Assembly (NCBI GenBank): GCA_023091665.1
Contig: JALJCQ010000031.1
Coordinates: 930,001 to 994,000, forward strand
From: Pythium myriotylum
Taxonomy: Eukaryota; Oomycota; Peronosporomycetes; Pythiales; Pythiaceae
Direction of reading: 5' to 3'
Length of the DNA stretch: 64,000 nucleotides
The notes beneath the pieces are model-generated. The model had not been told where the DNA came from. It did not search any database and saw only the letters and a program-made list of their open reading frames with translations. Position numbers and translations under genes: made by a program. How positions within the stretch are numbered: position 1 is the first letter of the stretch; each line of letters starts with the position of its first letter. This document shows positions 52,713 to 62,489 of the stretch, one piece after another.

Positions 52713-53585
52713 CTACGTGACAAACGTCTCGACGACGCCACTGGGAATAATCGTTCGATCGGCGTCAGAGTCCGCCACAAAGGCCACCTCGAGTACGCCG
52801 TTGATCTGGACCATGGAGTCGCCAGCGACACCATGCACTGACGAGCTCATGGCTTTGTGCTCCTTGCGAGTCGATGACGCCTTCTGCGCGGCTAGCGCTT
52901 GTTCCTTCTCGGCTGGCGTCGCCATCGGACAATCACGGAGCCAGTGAGCACCTTTGCACACTAGACAACCATCACAAGACGGTGGTTTGGAAGCCGCCGG
53001 CTTCTTGTCAGACGCCTTGCCTTGGCCTGGAGATTGCTTGCCACCGCCACTACGCAACCGGGCCGCTTCGCCTTGCGTCCACGTTGGCTCGAAACACGGC
53101 ACCTTCATACGCTCGGCTTTCGTGATCAACTTCTCCCAGGTTTCGTCACGTGAGAATGCATCTCCTGAAGCAATCACAAACAGGTAATCTCGTGAGCGAC
53201 TGAGCGATACTAGCGATCGGGCGGGATAATCTTGCAGGAAGCCGAGTACACCGTCTCTAACCATGGACACTAGCGTTATGCTCGCTTCTCGTCCTTGACT
53301 CGAATCAGTTGTCGCGACGAGTACATCAAGCGATTGGGAGAGCAACTCCTTCAGTGGCTTAATAGCCCTCTTCATCAAACTTACTTGACTGGCGTATGGA
53401 CTAGTCACGAGCACCGACTTGTGCAACTGCCGTAGCTTGAGTGCTCTCATTTTCTTCAAGAGCAATATCACCACTGCCACAGCCTCTATGTCGTTCTGCA
53501 ATCTCATCCCTCGTGTCTTATTGGAACGCCGATTCACTGGGTTTACCCAACACACTCGTTCTTTGTCTATCGTTGTCAGGATCAC
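52713..53585 (-). pseudogene. Chimaeric fragment: SF1 helicase C-terminus, zinc knuckle, retropepsin
   Basis: One open frame of 290 aa. The first 190 residues are the SF1 helicase C-terminal domain (VLVTSPYASQVSLMKRA, TTDSSQGREASITLVSMVR, RSLVSLSRSRDYLFVIASG), related to that of the 33023-36503 pseudogene. Then comes a Lys/Ser-rich linker and a CCHC knuckle (CLVCKGAHWLRDCP). A retropepsin-like start (MVQINGVLEVAFVADSDADR) has DSD in place of DSG and is cut by a TAG at 52715-52713. No Walker A half is present nearby. Confidence 0.68.
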
Positions 53586-53622
53586 TCTGATGCACCAGTT
53601 GATCTATTTCCTCGATTGGCAA

Positions 53623-53895
53623 TCACAGGCGGCACAGCAACATCACACAGGTAATCTTCGGGACAGTATACCGTTGACCAACTGGGAGGTTCTTTTTCTG
53701 GGCAAGAACTGGCAATTTCTCCTGAACTCGCGGCAGATCAATACACCCAGCTTTGTTGAGTCTACGTAGTAACGCATGTTCAGAATTCGTCGAATGTGGT
53801 ACAGCAGTAGTCCAGGTCTCGTCTTCAGTAATGGGTGCCCGGCCTTCGTTGCCATATACTGAGACCGCACTAGCCTCCATCGCTAGGCTGTTTAA
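53623..53895 (-). pseudogene. C-terminal part of Myb/SANT gene split by piggyBac
   Basis: Open frame running leftward from the piggyBac TTAA, beginning KLNSLAMEASAVSVYGNEG and continuing HALLRRLNKAGCIDLPRVQE. Joined across the element at TTAA it continues the Myb/SANT helix of the ORF at 57540-58046 (RTRKVIRE, then KLNSLAMEA). No known domain after the Myb helix. Confidence 0.65.
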
Positions 53896-54212
53896 CCCTT
53901 CTACTCCTTTGTGCTGTATAATACAGCATAAGCATTATTGAAGGTTTTTAAACTCCGAAAGCTTAGTAACAAAATAATTTCCCGCATCTTGATGTTTGTA
54001 TAGGATGTGGAAGAGGCATAGATTTACGACGTGACGATTGTTGCTAAGCTCACATGGAATAATTCGGACAGTGGGATGAGGTTAGGTTGTTCTGTATAAG
54101 GCGTGATAGAGGTTTTGAAAGTTGGGACGCGTGTCTTGCCCTCCGTCGCCCAACCATATCCCTCGATTCCCCATTCTCGTTTCCTGACCAAGAGAACACA
54201 ACGAAAAGAAAG

Positions 54213-57116
54213 ATGACCGTGATTGAGATGGTGTCGTCCAAGTCGTTTGCCCAGCTCTGGAGGGAGCTGCGAAAGCTCGGGTGGAAAGCGAAAAAGCCGA
54301 CAGGACTTGGCGTCGACTTCCACTACATCCCACCTAACGGTTCGCTGAGTGGTGAAGAAGGACGCGATTTCTTTACTGGTCTGTTGCGGCGGATGTTTGA
54401 GTGGCTATGCGTGTCTGAACTTCTTCTATTCTAGGAGATGAAGCTCCAATGAAGTTCGCGCGGCGCCGTCGTTTGTTGCGATTGGATGTGGTTCTCACAG
54501 AGGCGATCGTCAATGCTGCACTGGCGGATCCATTCACGATGATGAACTCTTCCAGCACGATTCCGACAGCCACAGCCGGCTCCACCGCTGCGACAGCTAC
54601 TGTGCCGCCCGTGCCCACCCGCGCAGCACGTCTTAGTGCTCCCCCAGTAGTTGGGGACGCTGAACCACCGCGCAGACGCCGTAAGACGACTCAACGAGTG
54701 CACGAACGTCTCGGCAGGCTTCCTGGTGTCACAGGCGCCATTACATCACAAGTTCGGGCGGAAGAAGCTCCAGATACAGCACAAGTTCAACCAGAACAAG
54801 CTGAAGCTACAGCTCAAGATACAGCACAACCGCGTAGTACAGCAGGAGATACTGCGACAGCACAATCTACAGTGCACGATGATATCTCACTCTTTGATAG
54901 CGCCAGCTTTCTCAGAGCAATGCAGGACGAAGAATACTTTGGTAACATCGACGATACCGATGTCAACCTTACTAAAGATCCCATCGAAGACGACGAAGAT
55001 TCCGAGCCTGAAGAAGAAAGCGCTCTTGAGGACAGCCCCCTCGACATGTTGTTTGATGCGTACGACGATGAGGAAGCTGGTGTCGATATGGACGAGCACG
55101 ATGCTGACACGTGCGATATCGAGCATGACAACGAAGTGCTCCGCGACATGGCAGCAAATGGCTGGACAATTTTCAACGAGACATTGAGCAAAACGTGCCT
55201 CCGAGATGAGGCAAGCGATTGCTTTGAGGGTGTCCCACGGCCCACAAAATCGGCTCGCGCCTTTGTTGAGAGTCCTCTCGGACTCTTCTTTTATTTCCTC
55301 CCAAAAGTTTTGTGGAAGAAGATCGCGGAGGAAACTAACCGCTACCGAGCTGACTCGCTGAATTCAATGGCAACTGGTCGCCAACGCCAACAACAAGCTC
55401 GCCAAGCGAAGGATCCGAACGTGCGTCTTCAAGCCCTTCAAGAGATCAAAGATGAGCTTGCAAAATGGAAACCTGTCCAGCCGCATGAGCTTGTGCACTT
55501 TGTCGCCCTCTTGCTAGCTCGATCTATGTGCCCGCAGCGCATCGCACTTGCTCGGTATTGGTCTATCCTGGAAGAAGGTGCTGTACCGCGTGGAACATTT
55601 GGTAGATTCATGAGTCGCAAGCGCTTCGAGGATATAGCTCGCTTTCTGCACGTCAACAACAACGCTGACGACACCCGTCTCCACGATCGCGCGTGGAAGG
55701 TGCGCCCGGTGCTTCAAGTCGTCGAAAAAACATTCCGTCGTGGGTTTCTGCTGGGGAAGACAATCAGCGTCGACGAAGGAATGGTTGGATCCCGACACAG
55801 GATGAATCCCATGCGAGTCTACATGGCCGGCAAGCCAACGAAGTGGGGTACAAAATTCTACATGACATGCTGCGCGGAGACCGCATACTGTTCTCGGTAA
55901 GTCGAGTTTCTTCCTGCAGCACAACTCTACAGTAGAAAAGAATCCTGACCTCTGCTCTGATGTATCATACAGCATCGAGATCTGTTGTCGCGGCGATGAG
56001 TCCGACAATACCATCACGAGGGCTGTCCTGCGAAATGTGTCGAAAGCGCTCCAGGGTCTACCAGCCAAGCGGCTAATAGTCACAGACAACTACTATTCGT
56101 CGGTCACGTTGTCGCAGGAGCTGTTGAAGCGAGGCTTCTACCATGTAGGCACGCACCGAATGAACCGTCTGGGGTGGCCTAAGGATTTCAGCTTTATCTA
56201 CCAAATTCGAACGAAGCGGCTTCCAAGAGGCACCTACCGGATTGCAGTAAACAAGGCCACGCCAGAAATCGGTGCGATTCGCGCAGTGTCCAGATAATCG
56301 CGAGTGGCTGCAGCACGAAGCCGACAACTATCAAACGCCGGGAGAGAAATGGAACTTTCACAGAAGTTGTGTGCCCACAACTTGTCGTTGACTACCAGCG
56401 TGGAATGGGTGGGGTTGATCAGGTAAGTTTTTCGCCCGCATACAGCACACGAAAATTGCACAAGCAGTACCAGACTTACGCTGTGCTGTATCCGACAGCA
56501 CGATCAACTTCGGCTCCATCGATACTCCATCCAGAAGTCTGTTCGCATGCTCAAGTACTACAAAGGCGTGTTTCTTGGTATCGTCGATATGGCAATCGTG
56601 AACGGCTACATCATTCATCGCTTCGTGAAGCGAGAACAATCAAAGCCGGTCCCCACACATGCGGAATACATCATGCGCTTGCATCAAGAACTTCTGGCAG
56701 TTACCAAGGTCGACATGCTGTCACATCCAGTCGCAGAGAATCTCGTGGCGGCTCCGGCTGAAGCAAGTGAGCATTCGCTCACACAAACGACGGAGATCTA
56801 CAAGGGCAAGCTTCGTTAGTATCTGTGCAAAGTTTGTTCGGCGCTGTCTGACAAAAAGCAACGAAGCTCGGAGACACCGTTCTTTTGTGCCGCTTGTGGT
56901 CGTGCCAGAGGCGGTAGCGTGTGGTTATGCAACAAGGTAAGACCCGGTCAAACGCTCACGTGCAGCCAAATCTGGCACGATAACTGGAAGAACGGTACGC
57001 TGATCCCTACGGAGCTGCGAGGGAAGATTCGTTTCTGCAAGCGCAAGCGAGTCAGCACCGAGGAAGAGCAAGAGGATATCAGCAACGATCAAGAAGGCTC
57101 TAGCGTAGACGAGTAA
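54213..57116 (+). pseudogene. piggyBac transposase, spliced, with one frameshift and one stop
   Basis: Exons 54213-54378, 54435-55896, 55973-56422, 56499-57116, all GT-AG and phase-consistent. The N-terminus has a SFAQLWRELRKLGWKAKKPT module, then a long acidic region. The DDE catalytic domain includes KTISVDEGMVGSRHRMNPMR, AGKPTKWGTKFYMTCC, LIVTDNYYSS, VVCPQLVVDYQRGMGGVDQ and DQLRLHRYS. The C-terminal zinc finger is LCKVCSALSD, CAACGRARG and CSQIWHDNW. Two lesions are visible: a frameshift near 56260-56270 (after TYRIAVNKATPEIG) and an in-frame TAG at 56817-56819 just before the zinc finger. Otherwise conservation is high, so inactivation looks recent. Confidence 0.9.
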
Positions 57117-57151
57117 AGACTAAATACACGCACGCTCGATTGACGCCTTGC

Positions 57152-57223
57152 GCGGAGGGAAATTTGCCCATTTGTCTTCACAGAAGCAGAGCATTCTGAC
57201 AAATGGGCAAAAATTTCCTCCGC
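57152..57223. repeat. Long hairpin, 25-bp arms
   Basis: Left arm 57152-57176 and right arm 57198-57223 are inverted copies (GCGGAGG...GCCCATTTGTC against its inverse) with one bulge and a 21-base loop. It lies inside the piggyBac, 36 bp after the transposase stop. It could act as a terminator, RNA hairpin or tiny nested element. Confidence 0.8.
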
Positions 57224-57539
57224 GGTCTGTCGGCGGCGCGGCTCATGATTTTGGCGCGCTCTCGTTCTTGCCACTCATTTTGGCGCGCTGATGGGGTATC
57301 AATCGCTTTGTGGAGGAAGAGAAGGAGTGAGAGGGGAGACGTATTGTTTTTGCACGATGGAAGCGTGCTAATGGCCAATCACAAACACCGTGTACCATAT
57401 GGTCTGTCACCCATCTGCTCACCATTGTCTCAAACAGATAAAGTTTGCGAAATTCCCGCAGATACTGAAATCAAGTCAAAACCTTATGCTGTATTATACA
57501 GCATAAGAATCGGGAGTAGAAGGGTTAACTTCTCGCGAA

Positions 57540-58046
57540 TCACCTTCCGTGTACGGTCCCTTCCTTCTGCATGAACCTTGCTGCATGCACCTTCACGATA
57601 TCGTTGACTGCGGCATTCCTTGCTGTCATAGTCTTCAGCAATTCTACTTCAGCGTCCGACCACTTGTATGTTGCACTCGCACCTTTGATCCGTCTCAGCA
57701 CAAGTCGACAAGCCTCTTGATCACGCCCCGCGAAATAACTATTCCGACCTGTCCGCTTCATGTACCGATCATGTGTCGTTGAAAATGGCTGTCTCACACC
57801 CTTTACTTCTTTGGCGATACGTGCTAACGCACTCTTCTCTGCAGCTGACCATGGCGGTTGTTTTTCTGCCTTGGATCGTGCAGCTTTCCTGATTGGTGAT
57901 TTCGCGTCATCCTCATCACTCTCATCATCATCTACGGCTTGTACGACCGATATGGGACGCTTTCCTATCGCACGTGGTCGGGGGATATTGACCGCTTCAA
58001 CACGGCGCCGCTTCGGCCTTTTCTTCTTCTGCCTCGTCGTCAGCAT
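57540..58046 (-). pseudogene. Myb/SANT-like protein, N-terminal part, split by piggyBac
   Basis: 168-aa ORF from ATG 58046. The N-terminus is basic (MLTTRQKKKRPKRRRVE, nuclear-localisation-like), then acidic (DDDESDEDD). Two Myb/SANT-like segments follow: PPWSAAEKSALARIAKEVKG and YKWSDAEVELLKTMTARNAA. It stops just before the piggyBac TTAA. The other frame (RDRTRKVIREK) continues the last helix and crosses the insertion site, implying a one-base slip at about 57555-57562. Related in plan to the Myb/SANT ORF at 36504-37499. Confidence 0.68.
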
Positions 58047-59353
58047 CGTCGTTTACTCCTTCATCTCGCTTCGCTTCTGCCGCAGCTCGCTCTTCTGCGT
58101 CGCGCGCGCGCCTGCTAGGCACACGGCGCAGCGCACTCTTATCTACCATCTCTCCGCTTTCCGCTTGCTGCACTCTGGTCTGTTGTAATCGACCAAGCCT
58201 CAGCAGTCACCTGGGACCAGGCGATCCAACTGACTGGTCAACACCTTTCGCGAGAAGCAACCCTAATTCCTCACTGTCTGAGTGGTCAAATTGCGAGATC
58301 GAGGATCAGTAATAATTTTTCTCAACAGGCTTTGTCCTGTCATGACTGAGCAACTTCACGGATCCATCGCGGCGTTCGCTAACAATTTGCTTGGCCACCA
58401 ACAGTCTTTTCCTTCTTCTTGCACACCTCTCTTTGTCTTCCATCCTTCATCACCAAATCTCATCTCACCATCCTCAGCACTCAATCACCAAATAACCGGG
58501 GATCACCTCCGTCACCACCTTGGTCATCGACACTTTGATTCCCGAGGCTCGCTCCACACACAACCACTACAGTAGGGACCTTCTTGTCCTGAGCTCAATC
58601 CCTCCGAGTGGCACCTGTGCATGGCGCTAGTTCTCCTTTCTTTCTCAGCTCTTCTTCGTCCTCTTCATTCTTTCTTTCTGGTGCAACCGACATGGGTCCG
58701 CACGTTACCGCTACAGCCAACATGGGCCCGTAGGGCCTTTTAAAATCGCTTATCCGACGTCGTGACAATTCTTCGCGCCACGATCATCGCGCACCACGTG
58801 GAGTCAATCGCTGCCGGGATATATCTTCACTGCCGCCAGCTCTCCAACATCAATGGTAGCATACAGCCAACATGGGCCCGTAGAAACTGAGCTTGATCGA
58901 TGCCGCCACCGGTTCTTACTTTAGCAGCGGCCATCGTGATCCGCGCTGCGTTGGCCCTGGCGAGATCTCTTACTTCGCCGTGACCTCATTCAGTCGCGTT
59001 CTGATTTCTTTCTCCCCCTTTCTGTCGTGCGTCTGTCATGGTTCTTCTTTCCCACCAACACGCCGTATCTCTTTGAATATTCCAATTTCGTAATCAGTTT
59101 CATCATCCATCAGTCGCTGACGCCGCTCACCCGTACAGTCCCAGTTGGACTTGTACGTTGACGCTGCTTCGCCGTCAACGACGCCGTCCTTTCACACTTG
59201 TTCCTGCTCTTCTCTTCAATCATCATATTCACCGACGCGCATAGGTCTGCGTCTCTCTCATCATTCACGGTCATCGCGTCCTCGGTCACCGTTCTTTCTA
59301 GCTCGCTGCAGGTCTTTGAATCACACCCACTGTCGTCCGTTTATGCACCAGTT
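58047..59353. other. Non-coding region before the tandem array
   Basis: About 1.3 kb, CT-rich on the plus strand. ACAGCCAACATGGGCCCGTAG occurs at 58713-58733 and 58864-58884, with a third degenerate copy at about 58683. The last 150 bp (from about 59310) resemble an internal part of the array unit (around 59590-59660), as though the array grew from it. No supported gene. Confidence 0.5.
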
Positions 59354-60921
59354 GCCTTCATACAGAAGAATCCGAGCCAAAAATTGGCGTGACGCTCACA
59401 CGCTCGTACGCTCACCTAGGCTTCGTCGTAGAAGGGGGCTGCTCCACACTTAGCGCTCGCGAACCATCGTACTCAAACAGTAAAGCTGCGAGTCGTGCTG
59501 ATCTGCGCGTCGTCCATTACTCTCCAGCACCGCGCTCGATTCTTGTCCTCTGGTGAGCAGACCTTCTCGTGTTGAGTTCTCACCACAGATTGTTGAATCA
59601 CCTCCACCGTCGCCCTTTTAGGCACGTGCTCCTTTCAAACAGGGAAATCCGAGCCAAAAATTGGCGTGATGCTCACACGCTCGCACATTCGCTCGGACTT
59701 GCCACTGCGGCGGCAGCGTTCCTTACACAACAAGCGCGAACCACGATACGCACGCCGGAAACAGTAGAATACACAGCTTCGCAAGGTGTTCACAATCGCT
59801 CAGCTCTGGCGGTGTTCCCGCCCGTCCATCGCTCGACCCTCCCGTCCTCAAGTCTCGCCGTCATCATCGACTGGCGCCCACGATCGTCCTTTTATGCACA
59901 AGCATTCATTCTGTGGTGGAGCGGCCCAATCCAGACGGGACGTGGCACAAGCAGCTGCGGAGGATGGGCCGACCCAGATCGAAGGGTGGCACCCAAGGCA
60001 TTTGATGCAAGGTAATCAGGACTTCGGGTAACAACGGGCAACCTCAAGGAGTCGGCATGAGTGTCGTCCGAAGCGGTGAACCGACCGCCCGCCCAAGGGA
60101 GGGCAGGCGATCGGCGGGAAGTGTGTTGAACCAACCCAACGGCCAGGTGATCCGGCAGACGCCTTCAACCAGACGCACGGCCGCCGAGTGTCAAAGGAAC
60201 ACGAGAAGGGGCCCCGAAGCGCCTAGGCGATCGACCGGCTTGAACTACTGTGAGGCGATCGTCGAGATGCCCACCGATCGGCCAAGCGATTTCCCGACCG
60301 CCTGGTGGAAGTACGGATCGCCTAACATATCCACGGATCGGCTAAGACATCTACGGATCGCCTGATGATTAGACGGCACCCGGGTGGTTGCGCATACAGT
60401 TGTAGGGTTGTAGGGTTAGGGGCGTGTGCCCAGTGTGTGAATCAGATAGCGTAGGACTCTAGGAAGGCAGGAAAACTCCAAAGGAATAGACTCTGCATTT
60501 CGCGACCAAGTGCACAAGTCCCCAAGACGTACAAGGGAGCGCAGGGCTCACACAAGTCCCGTCACCGACAGGGAGGTGACGTTAAAACCCCCGAGCCGCG
60601 TCAAGCAGCTCGGCTCAAGGCAGGCGGCCGGCGCGCGCGTCAGACGACCGCGCACCGCCGCCACAAGGAAAGGAAAGGCAAGGAAGACCCAGGGCGATCG
60701 CGAGACGATACCCGGCGTTGTGTGTGCTTGACTTAGTCGCACGAGCGCGCCACCAAGCCCGAAGCGCCCGCGCTTCACCCCACGCATCCGGCACAACCGT
60801 GTTGAGGTTGATCCGATCGGCTCTGCGTTTGACCGGCCGGCCGCGTGTTCTCGATCTGCACGCAGCCACCAGAGCCGGAAAACCAAGGGATTCACGACAC
60901 CTTGGTCTCTCTCTCTCTCTC
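59354..60921. repeat. Tandem repeat unit 1 (1,568 bp)
   Basis: First full unit, starting GCCTTCATACAGAAG and ending in a CT microsatellite (about 60905-60920). Inside are two related segments about 278 bp apart, sharing ATCCGAGCCAAAAATTGGCG and TCACACGCTCG. GGATCG-rich repeats lie at about 60317-60362, and a telomere-like TTGTAGGGTTGTAGGGTTAGG at 60400-60420. ORFs of up to 148 codons occur on both strands but lack ATG starts or domains. Confidence 0.92.
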
Positions 60922-62489
60922 GCCTTCATACAGAAGAATCCGAGCCAAAAATTGGCGTGACGCTCACACGCTCGTACGCTCACCTAGGCTTCGTCGTAGA
61001 AGGGGGCTGCTCCACACTTAGCGCTCGCGAACCATCGTACTCAAACAGTAAAGCTGCGAGTCGTGCTGATCTGCGCGTCGTCCATTACTCTCCAGCACCG
61101 CGCTCGATTCTTGTCCTCTGGTGAGCAGACCTTCTCGTGTTGAGTTCTCACCACAGATTGTTGAATCACCTCCACCGTCGCCCTTTTAGGCACGTGCTCC
61201 TTTCAAACAGGGAAATCCGAGCCAAAAATTGGCGTGATGCTCACACGCTCGCACATTCGCTCGGACTTGCCACTGCGGCGGCAGCGTTCCTTACACAACA
61301 AGCGCGAACCACGATACGCACGCCGGAAACAGTAGAATACACAGCTTCGCAAGGTGTTCACAATCGCTCAGCTCTGGCGGTGTTCCCGCCCGTCCATCGC
61401 TCGACCCTCCCGTCCTCAAGTCTCGCCGTCATCATCGACTGGCGCCCACGATCGTCCTTTTATGCACAAGCATTCATTCTGTGGTGGAGCGGCCCAATCC
61501 AGACGGGACGTGGCACAAGCAGCTGCGGAGGATGGGCCGACCCAGATCGAAGGGTGGCACCCAAGGCATTTGATGCAAGGTAATCAGGACTTCGGGTAAC
61601 AACGGGCAACCTCAAGGAGTCGGCATGAGTGTCGTCCGAAGCGGTGAACCGACCGCCCGCCCAAGGGAGGGCAGGCGATCGGCGGGAAGTGTGTTGAACC
61701 AACCCAACGGCCAGGTGATCCGGCAGACGCCTTCAACCAGACGCACGGCCGCCGAGTGTCAAAGGAACACGAGAAGGGGCCCCGAAGCGCCTAGGCGATC
61801 GACCGGCTTGAACTACTGTGAGGCGATCGTCGAGATGCCCACCGATCGGCCAAGCGATTTCCCGACCGCCTGGTGGAAGTACGGATCGCCTAACATATCC
61901 ACGGATCGGCTAAGACATCTACGGATCGCCTGATGATTAGACGGCACCCGGGTGGTTGCGCATACAGTTGTAGGGTTGTAGGGTTAGGGGCGTGTGCCCA
62001 GTGTGTGAATCAGATAGCGTAGGACTCTAGGAAGGCAGGAAAACTCCAAAGGAATAGACTCTGCATTTCGCGACCAAGTGCACAAGTCCCCAAGACGTAC
62101 AAGGGAGCGCAGGGCTCACACAAGTCCCGTCACCGACAGGGAGGTGACGTTAAAACCCCCGAGCCGCGTCAAGCAGCTCGGCTCAAGGCAGGCGGCCGGC
62201 GCGCGCGTCAGACGACCGCGCACCGCCGCCACAAGGAAAGGAAAGGCAAGGAAGACCCAGGGCGATCGCGAGACGATACCCGGCGTTGTGTGTGCTTGAC
62301 TTAGTCGCACGAGCGCGCCACCAAGCCCGAAGCGCCCGCGCTTCACCCCACGCATCCGGCACAACCGTGTTGAGGTTGATCCGATCGGCTCTGCGTTTGA
62401 CCGGCCGGCCGCGTGTTCTCGATCTGCACGCAGCCACCAGAGCCGGAAAACCAAGGGATTCACGACACCTTGGTCTCTCTCTCTCTCTC
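60922..62489. repeat. Tandem repeat unit 2 (1,568 bp)
   Basis: Second full copy at exactly 1,568 bp spacing; translated frames on both strands are the same as in unit 1, so the copies are identical or nearly so. Confidence 0.93.

Larger units (their letters stand above)
53896..57524 (+). mobile_element. piggyBac element with intact ends
   Basis: 3,629-bp DNA transposon. TTAA target duplications are at 53892-53895 and 57525-57528. The terminal inverted repeat is CCCTTCTACTCC at the left (53896-53907) and its exact inverse GGAGTAGAAGGG at the right (57513-57524). Just inside each end is a sub-terminal palindrome, TGCTGTATAATACAGCATAAG on the left and its inverse on the right. It contains one transposase gene in plus orientation. 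Ends are perfect although the gene is broken, so it could still be mobilised in trans. Confidence 0.93.

Noticed and set aside
56937..56978. Additional intron near the piggyBac C-terminal zinc finger (GTAAGA donor)
   Set aside because: The frame reads straight through and the unspliced sequence supplies the expected Cys residues and IWH motif; splicing would introduce a stop.
59569..60015. 148-codon ORF repeated in every array unit
   Set aside because: Starts with GTG, not ATG, has low-complexity Arg/Ser/His composition and no domain; repeated only because the DNA is repeated.
60400..60420. Calling a telomere
   Set aside because: Only two to three degenerate TAGGG-type units inside an internal tandem repeat; not a chromosome end.
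60548..60983. 115- and 122-codon minus-strand ORFs in the array unit
   Set aside because: Overlapping frames in GC-rich satellite with no domain and no sign of selection.
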